A model generated the notes under the pieces. The model saw only the letters and a program-made list of their open reading frames with translations. It did not search any database and was not told the origin of the DNA. From Xenorhabdus miraniensis (lineage in GTDB: Bacteria > Pseudomonadota > Gammaproteobacteria > Enterobacterales > Enterobacteriaceae): a stretch of DNA of 64,000 nucleotides. The translations under genes were made by a program, and so were the position numbers. The first letter of the stretch is position 1. Every line of letters starts with the position of its first letter. The stretch lies in assembly GCF_002632615.1 (NCBI RefSeq), contig NZ_NITZ01000023.1, forward strand, positions 1 to 64,000, written 5' to 3'. This document shows positions 17,501 to 28,700 of the stretch, piece by piece.

Positions 17501-18907
17501 GAGTTAAAACTCACTGGTCGTATGTATAAGCAGCAATTATTGCTGGACATCAATTTTAACAGTCAACAATACAATGATGAGCAAATGTTAGCGTGGGCAC
17601 AGCGCTTACATGTTCGTTTGTTACGTCATATGCCTGTGGGCGGTAAAGGAAAACACCCCCCCATTCTGGATAACAACAACTCTGCCGGCGCTATCTGGAA
17701 TCCACTGCCTGCTTTACTAACTCGCACAAAACAGGAAAAACAGCGTCAATATAAACAGATACTCCTTACAGGCGCGACGGGCTTCATTGGTATCCATGTT
17801 CTGCAAAAACTACTGGAACAAACGGATGCCTGCATTCACTGCTTAATTCGCCCCCGCACAGAAACAACCGCAGAACAACGTTTACAAGAAGCATGGCAAG
17901 TATTCTTTGAACTAGAAACGCTGCAACGCCATAAAGATCGAGTTCAATGTCTCTCTGCTGATCTAGTTCAGCCAAATCTTGGATTGACTCATTTAGTCTG
18001 GGAATCTTTAGGTCAAACCATAGACGCAATCTACCATTTTGCGGCTGATACAAAACTTGTAGGCAGTGGCAATACCGCTCATGACAATATTCTCGCTCCG
18101 GTAAAAGGTTGTATTCACCTTGCGGAAACCGGCAAACCCAAAGATCTTCACTTTATGTCAACGCTCGCCGTGAGCGGTACTCGAAAAGGTAAACAGACAG
18201 GCTATTTCGATGAAACAAGTCTGGAAATAGGTCAAGAGTTTCAAAACAGCTACGAGCGATACAAGTACGACGCGGAAATTTTAGTACGTAATTTCGCTTA
18301 TCAGGGTAGCCAAACATTTATTTACCGTACCGGAAATGTAACCGGACACTCTCAAAGCGGGAAATTCCAACGAAATGCCGCAGAGAACCGTTTAGTACAA
18401 AGCTTAAAAGGCATTGTCGCCCTGGGCCAGATCCCGCTTTCTTACGATGAGGAAATTGTTCTCAGTCCAGTCGATATCGTTGCTCATGGATTAGTCGCCC
18501 TATCTCTAGACACATCTCTAAATGGTGGAACTTTCCATCTGGATTCTGAATACGCATTACCAATACAAACGTTTATTAAGGTACTGGAGCGATGTGGTGC
18601 TCAAATCGAAAAGGTGAATAGCCCTTCTCTGGAACACTTATTCCGTCAATCAGGCAGGTTAGATCATAAGGATATTGCCATCGGCTACTTCTGGTCAGCA
18701 CGGGGTAATCGAAATATCCAATTCAACCATAGGAAAACACTGACGCACTTAGAGCGTCACGGTATTCAATTCAAACAACTTGATCGGGAATGGGTCGAGA
18801 AATTCATCAAACATTTGCTGGATCAGCACGTTATCCAACCATTCTTGATTCATTCAACAAAAGAAAAAGCCACTGCTTGTCATTCTGAAACTTTAGGAGC
18901 GTTATAA
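14576..18907 (+). CDS. NRPS: A(Asp-like)-PCP-epimerase-thioester reductase
   Basis: 1443 residues, no N-terminal condensation domain, so a stand-alone or starter module. A domain 1-495: YVLYTSGSTGIPKG (A3), YGPTETTIG (A5), YRTGDR (A7), NGKVD (A10). The pocket read by alignment to PheA is D-L-T-K-L-G-H-I-G-(K), one change from the published Asp code (DLTKVGHIGK) and near Asn. PCP: LGGDSL with Ser ~549; GGDS is typical before an E domain. Epimerase ~600-1030: SPSQQWFF, HHLVVDIITW (His pair ~736), SHGRLSLRSDIDVSRTAGWFTSIFP, FNYAGQF, so a true E rather than C. Reductase ~1060-1443: LLTGATGFIGIHVL (NADPH) and YERYKYDAE. Predicted output: a D-aspartate-derived alpha-aldehyde or alcohol released reductively. 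Its stop overlaps the next start by one base (TAATG). Confidence 0.9.
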   Translation: MLLQKIEYHFSYNADKVAIYSKTDAMTYAQLATNSYNIAKSINQRLAESDSLIAILMNRQPAIIATLLGVMRSGNAYSIVEAGNNHQETMARLNAIQPDFIITDEDNETFAEESGFRWITYRAAASDQNDSRLPLMPEGHTVAYVLYTSGSTGIPKGVEVSHDNLTHYCRSLTEQLNLAPHLTYGHVSTLAADLGNTCLFLSLWSGGSLYLASESERKDPAALARLIADKKIQFLKITPTHWRPVLTALQAQKYNEPLLEYLLLGGEALQTELAQTSLDQLTTRHLVNHYGPTETTIGVTIHQASLQELNATTELTLPIGQPFGCTQILLRRNDGEFSDKGSIEGELFIGGPSVAKGYRNLPQASAERFVELSGYTGRYYRTGDRVRKEANGTLHFLGRVDRQVKIKGYRVELEAVEREIRHLGGVDHAVAFCHRYNNHDYLLCAYSGIANNIEAMRHTLSERVPSYMIPARFEYLGSMPMTPNGKVDLASIKKILIENFEQRQSKESIGPVGNLADKCEQDVIRAFKKQLQGVIFTINDDFFQLGGDSLDAIQLVSDLQLQGYPLTAHSFLAQPSVQGVLTSLRNSNNHKTTQRKKHSEATSCSPSQQWFFRQNMKEPNRWTQALALEAGTKLDHHKLNTAFMQLATEHPMLTARFFCNELQEWQFIAGQTSQQLFIHERLHDNTPVRSWSERESAVREAYQRLESQLDLHTGQLCRATLLDFCDGPSILLLIAHHLVVDIITWRLLLDDLIRHYAVEAGLETSTKSFNISQFNDWCQHLESERNSFVNDLHYWQSQPQMEITELNPGQEKDSKTLWLALTEQESSHVNQIAAKKWNCTLDRYLLAAFLEEAAQLNGKSVINVDVESHGRLSLRSDIDVSRTAGWFTSIFPLTFDITKETDDTLVSIVNDRMNALPHLGTAYGLLPRTITSTAPAALCFNYAGQFKLGMRNDWQLTPADVALPSLRGTTNSRIHELKLTGRMYKQQLLLDINFNSQQYNDEQMLAWAQRLHVRLLRHMPVGGKGKHPPILDNNNSAGAIWNPLPALLTRTKQEKQRQYKQILLTGATGFIGIHVLQKLLEQTDACIHCLIRPRTETTAEQRLQEAWQVFFELETLQRHKDRVQCLSADLVQPNLGLTHLVWESLGQTIDAIYHFAADTKLVGSGNTAHDNILAPVKGCIHLAETGKPKDLHFMSTLAVSGTRKGKQTGYFDETSLEIGQEFQNSYERYKYDAEILVRNFAYQGSQTFIYRTGNVTGHSQSGKFQRNAAENRLVQSLKGIVALGQIPLSYDEEIVLSPVDIVAHGLVALSLDTSLNGGTFHLDSEYALPIQTFIKVLERCGAQIEKVNSPSLEHLFRQSGRLDHKDIAIGYFWSARGNRNIQFNHRKTLTHLERHGIQFKQLDREWVEKFIKHLLDQHVIQPFLIHSTKEKATACHSETLGAL

Positions 18908-19662
18908 TGAAAAACCATCAAGTTATTGCTATCTCTGGTGCTACCGCTGGCATGGGCAAAGCAGTGTTAGATCTCGCCGCACAAAACCAAACCGACGTTG
19001 TCTTCAGTGGCCGCAGAGCTGAGCGTATTCGTCAAATCGAAGAAGAACATCAGCAAATGGGCCACAATGTTATGGGGCTATGTGCCGATGCGACTGAGAA
19101 CAACCATTATGACCAACTCCACTCACTGGCAGAGCAAAAAATCGGTCAGGCACCTACTGCTTTTGTATTGAGCGCAGGGCGAGGATTGCCGGGGACACTG
19201 ACGACTTCCGATTCAGGGCAATGGCAGGATCTCATTAACATCAATTTATTAGGTGCCATGCACCAATTACGTTCTTGTGCAGCCCTGTTTTCGCAACAAG
19301 CACTCGTAGAACCCAGAGTCCGGGACATTGTTGTGATAGGCTCAACGGTCGGCCGTACCGTATCAGCCGGAAATCCCGTATACGGCGCCACTAAATTTGC
19401 CCTGCATTCTTTAGTTGAATCACTACGCCAGGAACTGTGCGGAAAACTCATTCGTGTCACATTAATCGAACCCGGTTTTGTCCATTCAGAGTTTCAGGCT
19501 ACCGCTGGATACAATATGGAATGGTTCGAACAGATAGAACGCGAGCAAGGGCCTTTCTTACACGCTCAAGATATTGCGGATGTTATTCATTTCGCTCTGG
19601 AACTGCCTGCCCATGTCCATGTCGATGATTTTCGCATTCGTCCAACCAGACAACGTGCCTGA
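18907..19662 (+). CDS. Short-chain dehydrogenase/reductase, YdfG-like, of the NRPS locus
   Basis: 251 residues. Classic SDR: NADP-binding GATAGMG at the N-terminus, FSGRRAERI (Arg residues typical of NADPH preference), Ser in VIGSTVGR, and YGATK catalytic Tyr/Lys. IEPGFVHSEF and the ending LPAHVHVDDFRIRPTRQ closely follow YdfG, the NADP-dependent 3-hydroxy acid dehydrogenase that reduces malonic semialdehyde and oxidises serine and related compounds. Its start overlaps the stop of the A-PCP-E-R gene, and TAGGAG provides the ribosome-binding site, so the two proteins are made together. I infer that it acts on the aldehyde released by the reductase domain, giving a 3-amino-4-hydroxy acid. Confidence 0.88.
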   Translation: MKNHQVIAISGATAGMGKAVLDLAAQNQTDVVFSGRRAERIRQIEEEHQQMGHNVMGLCADATENNHYDQLHSLAEQKIGQAPTAFVLSAGRGLPGTLTTSDSGQWQDLININLLGAMHQLRSCAALFSQQALVEPRVRDIVVIGSTVGRTVSAGNPVYGATKFALHSLVESLRQELCGKLIRVTLIEPGFVHSEFQATAGYNMEWFEQIEREQGPFLHAQDIADVIHFALELPAHVHVDDFRIRPTRQRA

Positions 19663-19747
19663 TTGGCAACGGAAAATTTTGACGCAATAAGTCCCCAATA
19701 ATCTAAACATCGCCGTAAAGATACGGCTGGAAAATTAGAAAGATAAA

Positions 19748-22700
19748 ATGATGGAACACATCTCATGCTCAAAACGACAATTAGTCGTTGAATTATTTGA
19801 AAGAAGCGCTGAGTGCCACGCCAATAAACCCGCTTTAATTAGCGCTCATGATACGCTGACCTTTAATCAATTAAATCAGCACGCAAACCAGCTCGCTTCT
19901 TTCCTGAGCAAAAAAGGTATTACCAAGGGAGATCCCGTTCTGTTCTGCTACGAACGCGGAGCGAATGCCATTATTTCATTAATTGCATTACTAAAAATGG
20001 GTGCTTTCTATGTACCAGTAAATCCGGATTTTCCAAGCGATCGCATCGCAATGGTTGCTGAAGATGCGCAAACACACTTTGCGCTCACAGATACTGCAAC
20101 ATCACAGGCCCTTGATGGATTGGATATTGATGTCATCAACACCAGCACTCTTACACAGCTAGACCATTTTCCAACAGAAAATCCCGGCACAATATTGTCA
20201 GAAACAGACATTGCTTGGATCATTTATACCTCAGGCTCCACAGGCCGCCCCAAAGGCGTCATGGGCACGCATCTTGGGATGATCAACCGGCTAGAATGGA
20301 TGTGGCAGGCTCAACCCTTCCAGCCTGACGAAGTGTGTTTTCAAAACACCGCATTCACAACGGTAGACTCTTTCTGGGAAATTTTTGGCCCCCTTTGTCA
20401 AGGTGTGCCACTCCAGCTCTTGCCTGACAACGTCGTAAAAGATGCCAATTTGTTGGTACCCGCACTGGCACGTTACTCTATTTACCGAATTTGCCTCGTG
20501 CCTTCCTATCTCAGCACCATGCTGACTATCTTCCCTGATCTCGGACAGCGTGTGCCAACCACTAAACTTTGGGTTGTGAGTGGGGAGTCATTAATTATCG
20601 ATATCTGCAAACGGTTCTACGACAGCATGCCTGATGGCTGGCTATCTAACCAATATGGCCTGACCGAAAGCTGTGCAGATGTGACCTATTTTGATACACG
20701 TTCACTGCCATTCACGCAATATGAAAGCGCCGGAGAGTTTTCTGTACCCATCGGTCGCCCAATAAACAATGTCCATTTATTTGTTCTTGATGAAAAAATG
20801 GTGCAAACGCCGATTGGAATCGAAGGCGAGCTCTATATTGGCGGAGACAGTGTATCAGCGGGTTATCTCCGCCAACATGAACTCACCCAGCAGCGGTTTA
20901 TACCGATAGTCCCTGACTCGGATATTTCCCGACAACTGGGTTTTCACGGAATTTTACTGCGCACAGGCGATCGCGCAGCCTGGCGCCAGGATGGTGAACT
21001 GGCCTACCTTGGTCGTGGGGATGATCAAGTGAAGATGAACGGCTACCGCATCGAACTGGGTGAAATAGAATCCGTGTTACAACGTCACCCCGATGTTCAG
21101 GACTCCGCTGCCACTGTTCAGCGAAACAGTCAAGGCCACCAGCGCCTGACCGCATTTGTCACCATTAAGCCGGATGCCATCGCGCGTTCACATACAATTC
21201 TGGCTGAAATACGCCAGTTGGTGGTTGCCAGACTGCCAGCCTATATGGTGCCTGGTCTTATATCATTTCTGGATGCCATACCGAAAACCAACTCCGGCAA
21301 GTTAGACCGTAAGGCTCTTGAACATCTGGTCGTTGATGTTCTTGCATTATCCCCCGATAAATATGTTGCCCCATCGGGTAAAACAGAAATTTGGCTCAGT
21401 CATCACTGGTCAAAACTACTGGATATCACCACTATCAGTGCCGATACCAATTTCTTTACTCTGGGCGGCCACTCTTTGCTGGCAACACAATTACTGTCAG
21501 CCATCAACAAACAGTTTGGCATGGAGCTTAGTTTGCGGCGCTTCTTTCAGGCACCCACAATCCGTGCTTTAGCGACACAGATAGATAGCGCTTCAAAAAC
21601 AGAACACCGCTCAGAAATAGTGATTCCGCGTCAGGCGATATCTGAAAAATACCCGCTGTCTTTCCCTCAGCAACGACTTTGGTTCCTGTCACAACTGATG
21701 CCCGATTCAGCGGTTTATCATATCCCCATCGCCTTTGAATTGAACGGCACTTTAGATATCAAACGGTTGCAACAGGCCTTCGTACATGCCGCAAAATATC
21801 ATCCATTGCTGCGTGCACGATTTATGCAAGAACATAATCAAGTAGTGCAAGTCTTAGCTAATGCGATGACGGAGCTAAAAGTCCAGCATTGTGAAGAGCT
21901 GGCAAACCTTGATAGAGCCAGTCTGCAAACCGAGTTGGCCCAATTGCTCAGTATTGAAGCTACACATACCATGGATTTGGAAAATGAAGGCGGATTGAGA
22001 GCAACCTTATTCCAGATCCATGAGCAGAAGCATTATTTGGCACTGACTTTTCACCATCTTATTACGGATGGCTGGTCACTCAGCTTGTATCTTCGCCAAC
22101 TGGGAGAAGCCTACAACGTGCAGTGTGAGGAAAAGACTTCACTTTCTACACCGCAAGATATCAGTTATTTTGATTTTGCCGTTTGGCAGCAGACGCAAAT
22201 CATGTCATCGGATATCAACAAACAGCTTGATTATTGGAAAGCGCATCTGCAAGACAGTGATGCCCTTCTGCCTCTTCCAACAGATATGCCCCGTCCTAAA
22301 TCCACCACTTATCGTGGCGCATTGCACCAGAGCAGAATCAGTAAAGAGACGCTGGAATCTATCAAACAGTTAGGTCTGAAACAGGGTGCAAGCCCTTTCA
22401 TGTCCTTAATTGCTGTTTTTTCCTGCTTGCTCGCCCGTTACAGCGGTCGGGAAGATATTATTGTGGGCACTCCGGCAGCCAACCGTCATTATCCGGGTGT
22501 AGAAAATGTATTTGGCCTTTTCGTCAATACCGTTGTTATCCGCAGTGGGTGCCGTGGAGAGTTAACTTTCCCTGCCCTTCTGGAACAAGTACGGGATACC
22601 ACGCTCACCGCGTTTGAAAATCAGGATGTGCCATTTGAAAAAGTGGTAGAAATACTGCAACAAGAACGTGATCTCAGCTTTAACCCTATATTTCAGGTGA

Positions 22701-25700
22701 TGTTCGATTATCAGCATCGGGATGAACTCCGGTTACAAATGCAAGGCATTCATAGCCAGCCATTGCTGGTGGATTCAAACAGTTCTCGTTTTGATTTATC
22801 GATGACAGTATTGGAAGACGATGATGGTGCCCAGATCAAACTGGAATACTCAACCGATCTGTTCCAGTCAGCGACTATCAAGCGATTCTGTGCAAACTTC
22901 AATACCCTATTAGATGCCATCGTACAGCAACCAAATGCTGCGCTGTACACCCATTCAATCACGAATACTGAAGAAAACAGAACGTTATCACAATGGAATG
23001 AAACAAGTGCCGATTTCGATCCAGCGCGCAATGTCAGCGAAATATTCAGCCAGCAGGCAAGTATTCGTGGTGATGCCATCGCCGTAGTTTGTAAAGATCA
23101 GCAACTGAGTTACACAGAACTCGACAACCGTTCTAACCAATTAGCGCATTATCTTCGCACCAAAGGGGCAGAGCCTGACAAATTGGTGGCGGTGTCGCTT
23201 GAACGATCTGTAGATATGGTCATCGCGCTGATGGCAGTGATGAAATCCGGTGCAGCTTATGTCCCGATTGATCCTGCATACCCCGCAGACAGAACCGAAT
23301 ACATGCTGACCCAGTCCAATGCCATTGTTTTAATCACCTCAGCTTCATTGAAAGATCAGCAAAACTGGCCGCAAGATAAAACGCTATTAATCGATACCAA
23401 TTGGCCTGTTATTGCTGAATCAAGCAATTCTGCATTACCTGTACTTAGCAGGCCAGAAGATCTCGCTTACGTTATTTTCACATCTGGCTCAACAGGCGCG
23501 CCAAAAGGTGTTCAGGTCATCCACCGCGGACTCAGTAATCTGCTTCTCGATATGCAGCAACGGTTGAGAATAACAGCAGAGGATACCCTTTTGTCAGTCA
23601 CGACGATCTCATTCGATATCGCCGGGCTAGAGCTATATCTGCCATTAATTTCTGGGGGTCAGTTACTGATTGCAGATAAAGAGGAAGCCGCTGACGGTGA
23701 ACGGTTGGCAGAGCTTATCACAACAAGCCATTGCTCGATGATGCAAGCAACGCCTGTGACCTGGCGGCTCCTGTTAGAAGCACACTGGCAATGCCCGGCT
23801 GGATTCAAGATCCTTTGTGGCGGAGAAGCTCTCAGTGAAGAGCTTGCTCATTCACTCGTCGGCACAGGAGCTGAGTTATGGAATGTATACGGACCAACAG
23901 AGACGACCATTTGGTCTACCGCGGAGCGACTGTATCCTGATTTTGATAAAATCACCATTGGCCGCCCTATTGCCAATACCACTATCTATATCTTCGATAA
24001 CCAGATGCAGCCAGTACCGATTGGGGTGATCGGCAATCTTTATATTGGTGGTGCAGGCTTAGCGCGTGGCTATCATCAACGCCCGGATTTAACGACGGAA
24101 CGTTTTATTGAACATCCCTCGTTAGGTCGCCTCTATTTCACCGGCGATGTTGCACGGTTTTTAGCTGATGGCCGCATTGAATATCTCGGCCGTTCAGACA
24201 ACCAGATAAAATTGCGGGGCTTCCGCATTGAGTTAGGTGAAATTGAACAGTGTCTGGAACAAGCTCCGGCGGTAAAACAAGCAGTGGTTGTTCCTGTCAA
24301 AGGCCAATCTGGCGATACCAGTCTGGTTGCCCACATTATTCCAAAACATGAACACACATCCACAGCAATGGATTTCAGCCTGTTCTACTTCTCTGCGGGT
24401 TTCGAGACGTCGGCAAAAGAGAGCTATCAGCTTTATCTGGAAAGTGCAAAGCGGGCGGATGCCCTCAACTTTAAAGCAATATGGACACCAGAACGCCATT
24501 TCCATGCCGTAGGCGGTCAGTTCCCTAACCCTTCCGTTTTGGGCGCGGCTATTGCTATGATCACGAATAAGATCCAGATCCGTGCAGGCAGTGTCGTTCT
24601 GCCACTTCATAATCCGATACGGGTTGTTGAAGAGTGGGCTGTTGTCGATAATTTGTCTAACGGTCGGGTCGGATTGGCTTTTGCTTCTGGCTGGAACCCT
24701 AAAGACTTCGCACTATTGCCTGAGAATTTTGCTGACAGACGCGAAATCATGACCGAACACATTGAAACGGTCAAAGCGCTGTGGCGTGGCGAAGCAATTA
24801 CTGTCAAAGATGGCATTGGTAATACTGGCGAAGTCAGCGTATATCCAAGACCACAACAGGCAGATCTGGAAACATGGATTACCGCAGCAGGCGATCCCTC
24901 TACTTTTGTAGAAGCGGGAAAAACAGGAGCCCATTTACTGACTCACCTTCTGGGCCAATCCGTAGAAGTTCTACAGGAAAAAATAGCGCTTTATCGACAA
25001 ACTCTACGGGAATATGGGCACAATCCAGCCGAAAAAACCATTACCTTAATGCTTCACGCCTTTGTCTGGAAGGATGAATCAGACGCTGTGGAAATCTGCC
25101 GCAAGCCTTTCTCTGATTATTTGCGTGCTCATTTATCCCTCGAAAAAATGGCAAAATCCTTTGGTAAGGAGGAAATGTTCGAAACAGAAGAAGAAGCGGA
25201 ATCCATCATCGAGCTTGCGTTTGAAAGATATTCCAAAACGTCTTCACTCATCGGCAGCGTTGAATCTTGCTTGAATATGGTACGCCAATTAAAAGAGATC
25301 GGTGTCGATGAAATCGCCTGTCTGGTTGATTTTGGTATCCAATCATCACTGGTATTGGAGGGACTTGATTATCTGGGGCAATTACAGGAGAAAGCCAAAA
25401 CCCTGTACTCAGTAGATCGCAACCTGCTGAAAGAACACATGCGCAGCCAGCTTCCTGATTATATGGTTCCGGCACACATTATTGTTGACCAAAGTTTCCC
25501 GATGACGTCCAACGGTAAAGTGGATCGCAAACGCCTTATTAAGGACACGCAAAAACAAGGGCTCATCCATATTGAAGAAGAAGAACGCCCTGCTCAAACG
25601 GATACTGAACATCGTTTAATATCACTATGGAGTGAAGTACTTGGTTTAGAAGTACGTAGTATCGGCGCAAACTTCTTTACTCTGGGAGGGCATTCATTAC

Positions 25701-28700
25701 TCGCCGCACAGTTGATCGCAAAAATCCGCAGTTCGATGCAGATCAATTTGCCTCTGCGTGCAATTTTCGATGCCCCAACGATTACTCAGTTGGCCCAAAA
25801 AATTGATGGATTGCTGGACAATAGCGTAAATCAGGCTTCCCCAACTCACACTGAGAGGACATCAGATTTACTCTCCTGCGCGATTTCACGTGTTGCACCT
25901 TTATCATTTGCTCAAGAGCGATTATGGTTCATTTCCCGACTGCAACCAAATTCGCCGCTATACAATGTTCCTATCGCCTTTGTCTTAGAAGGTCTGTTAG
26001 ACAAGCCTGCATTCGTTCGGGCATTTCATGAATTGTTGGTATCTCATGAAGTTTTCCGTTCAACGATTAATCAGGAGAATGAGCAACCTGCGCTGCATAT
26101 CAGCGCCAACGCCCCTGATATCTTGCAATTTGTTGATGGTAAAGCGTTCGCCAATGATCAGCACTGGTTGCATAATCTCAATATGTCGTTGCAAAGCGAA
26201 GCAATCCAACCTTTCGATATTGAGCATGGGCCACTTATTCGGGCCAGCTTGATAGAGATAAGCGCCACTCGCAATGTCTTTTTCATGAATGTTCATCATC
26301 TGATCTGGGATGGCTGGTCACGTACCCTCTTCCTGCATGAACTTGGACAACGATACAGCGCTATCATCGACAACAGATCGATCCCCATCGATAAGCAAGG
26401 ACTGTGTTATAGCGAATTCGCTACTTGGCAACGTCAGTATCTCGCTAATCCAGATCTTCAACATCAGGCAGATTATTGGCGCACTAAGCTATCCGGTGCC
26501 CCGGATTATTTAGCCTTGCCAACCGACTATACACGTCCGGCACAACTGGGTTATCACGGAAAAGTACTCAACTCCCGGATACCTTACGAAACCTATATGC
26601 AATTACGTAAATTAGGCGAACAGAGCGGTGCCACTTTATTTATGATGCTGCTTACCGCCTATAAGGCCCTGTTGTTCCGTCTGACCACCCAAGAAGATCT
26701 TGTTGTCGGCGTTCCCATCGCTAACCGGCATTATCAAGGAGTTGAAAAAACCATTGGCCTGTTTGTTAACACCGTCGCTATCCGCAGCCAGTGTGCTCCT
26801 GAGATGCCATTCAGCCAATTCTTGGAAGTCGTCAAGGACAATACACTGGATGCTTATGAACATCAGGATATTCCGTTTGAACGAGTCGTGGAAATCTGTC
26901 AGGCTAAGCGCGGGCTTAACCAGCATCCGGTGTTTCAAACTATGTTTGATATGCAAAACGAAAATGAATGGCAACTGGATTTGCCTGATGTAAAAACCAC
27001 GTTCTTCGAAGTCGACACGCAAATCGCCCGCTTTGATCTATTACTTGCCGTTAAAGAAGATAGCCACGGACTTGAGCTTGCTTTTGAGTATTCGACAGAA
27101 CTGTTCCGTGAAGAGTCTATCCGTCACTTTGCTGACAGTTTCACTAACTTACTTCAGGCAATCTCGAACACGCCAAAACTGGCGCTGGCAAGCATACCGC
27201 TGCAAACAGGTTCGTTGTCCATGCCTATGACATCAATATCTAAGGCCGAAGGTAATGTTGTGTCGATCTTCAGGCAACAAGTCAACGCTAATCCTGATGC
27301 CATTGCACTCATCGCAGGAGAACGCTCAATCAGTTATGCTGAATTAGATGCAAAATCATCAGAACTTGCAGACTTCCTGCAACTCAAAGGCGTTTCGTAT
27401 GAAACACCGGTCGGTATGTTGTTACGCCCTTCGCCAGAAGCCATTGTCACGATTCTGGCAATACTTAAAGCGGGGGGAATGTACGTCCCTGTTGATAATG
27501 ACTATCCAATAGAAAGAATTAATCTCATCCTGAACGATGCGAAAGTGCGATGTCTGATTACTGACAATGACACAAAGGACAAATGTAAAGCGTTTGAGGG
27601 TGAAATCATCTATCTAAACTCAATTAACGAGTTGCCTTACGCTGAAGGTGCCATTTCTGAAGCTATCTCTGAGCAGATAGAGATAAAGCAGGACAATCTG
27701 GCCTATGCTATTTATACCTCCGGTTCCACAGGCCTGCCCAAAGGCGTTTGTGTTGAACACCAAAGTATTATAAGGCTGGTGAAAGAAAACGGTTTTCTGG
27801 ATATATCGCCAGAAGATCGGATTGCTCTCGCATCCAGTCTGGCATTCGACGCTGCCACATTTGAGATTTGGGGAGCACTACTCAACGGTGCTACGTTGGT
27901 CATTTTGGATAAAACAACCGTGCTGGACCCTCACAAATTGTTCTCCGCCATTCGTGAAGCGTCTCTCAGCGTGATGTGGTTAACATCCAGCCTATTCAAT
28001 CAACAAATCTCCGCTGTCCCGGATATGTTCCGGCCATTGCGTGCTCTCATTATTGGTGGTGAAGCCTTGAGCGTTCCGCATATCCGAGAATTGTTAAATA
28101 GCGGAAAAGGGCCAGAAAAACTCATTAACGGTTATGGACCAACCGAAAATACCACTTTCTCAACAACATATGATATTACCAACCATAAGAATGACTTCGT
28201 ACGAGGAATTCCTATCGGGCGCCCAATCAATAACACTTGTGCCTTTATTCTGGATAAGCAATTAAACCCATGCCCTGTCGGTGTTGTCGGTGAATTGTAT
28301 TTCGGGGGACAAGGTCTGGCTCGTGGTTATCTCAACCGACCAGAGTTAACCCGCGAGCGCTTTATTGAACTTCGCACAACAGATAACCTCTCTTTGCGAT
28401 TGTACAAAAGTGGTGACTATGCCCGATATCTCTCCAGCGGTGATATTGAATATCTCGGCCGAGCAGATGATCAAGTGAAACTTCGTGGTTTTAGGATCGA
28501 ATTAGGGGAAATTGAAGCCGCCATGCTGACATATCCCGGCATTCACGCCGCAGTTGTTGTCATGCTCCAAGAGGAAAAGGGTGATAAAGAGCTGGCCGCT
28601 TACTTTTGTACCAATGTAACGCCAACACCTGAATGGATCAGACAGCTCCGACAAGCACTTTCAACACGTATTCCAGAATTTATGATCCCGGCATCTTTTA

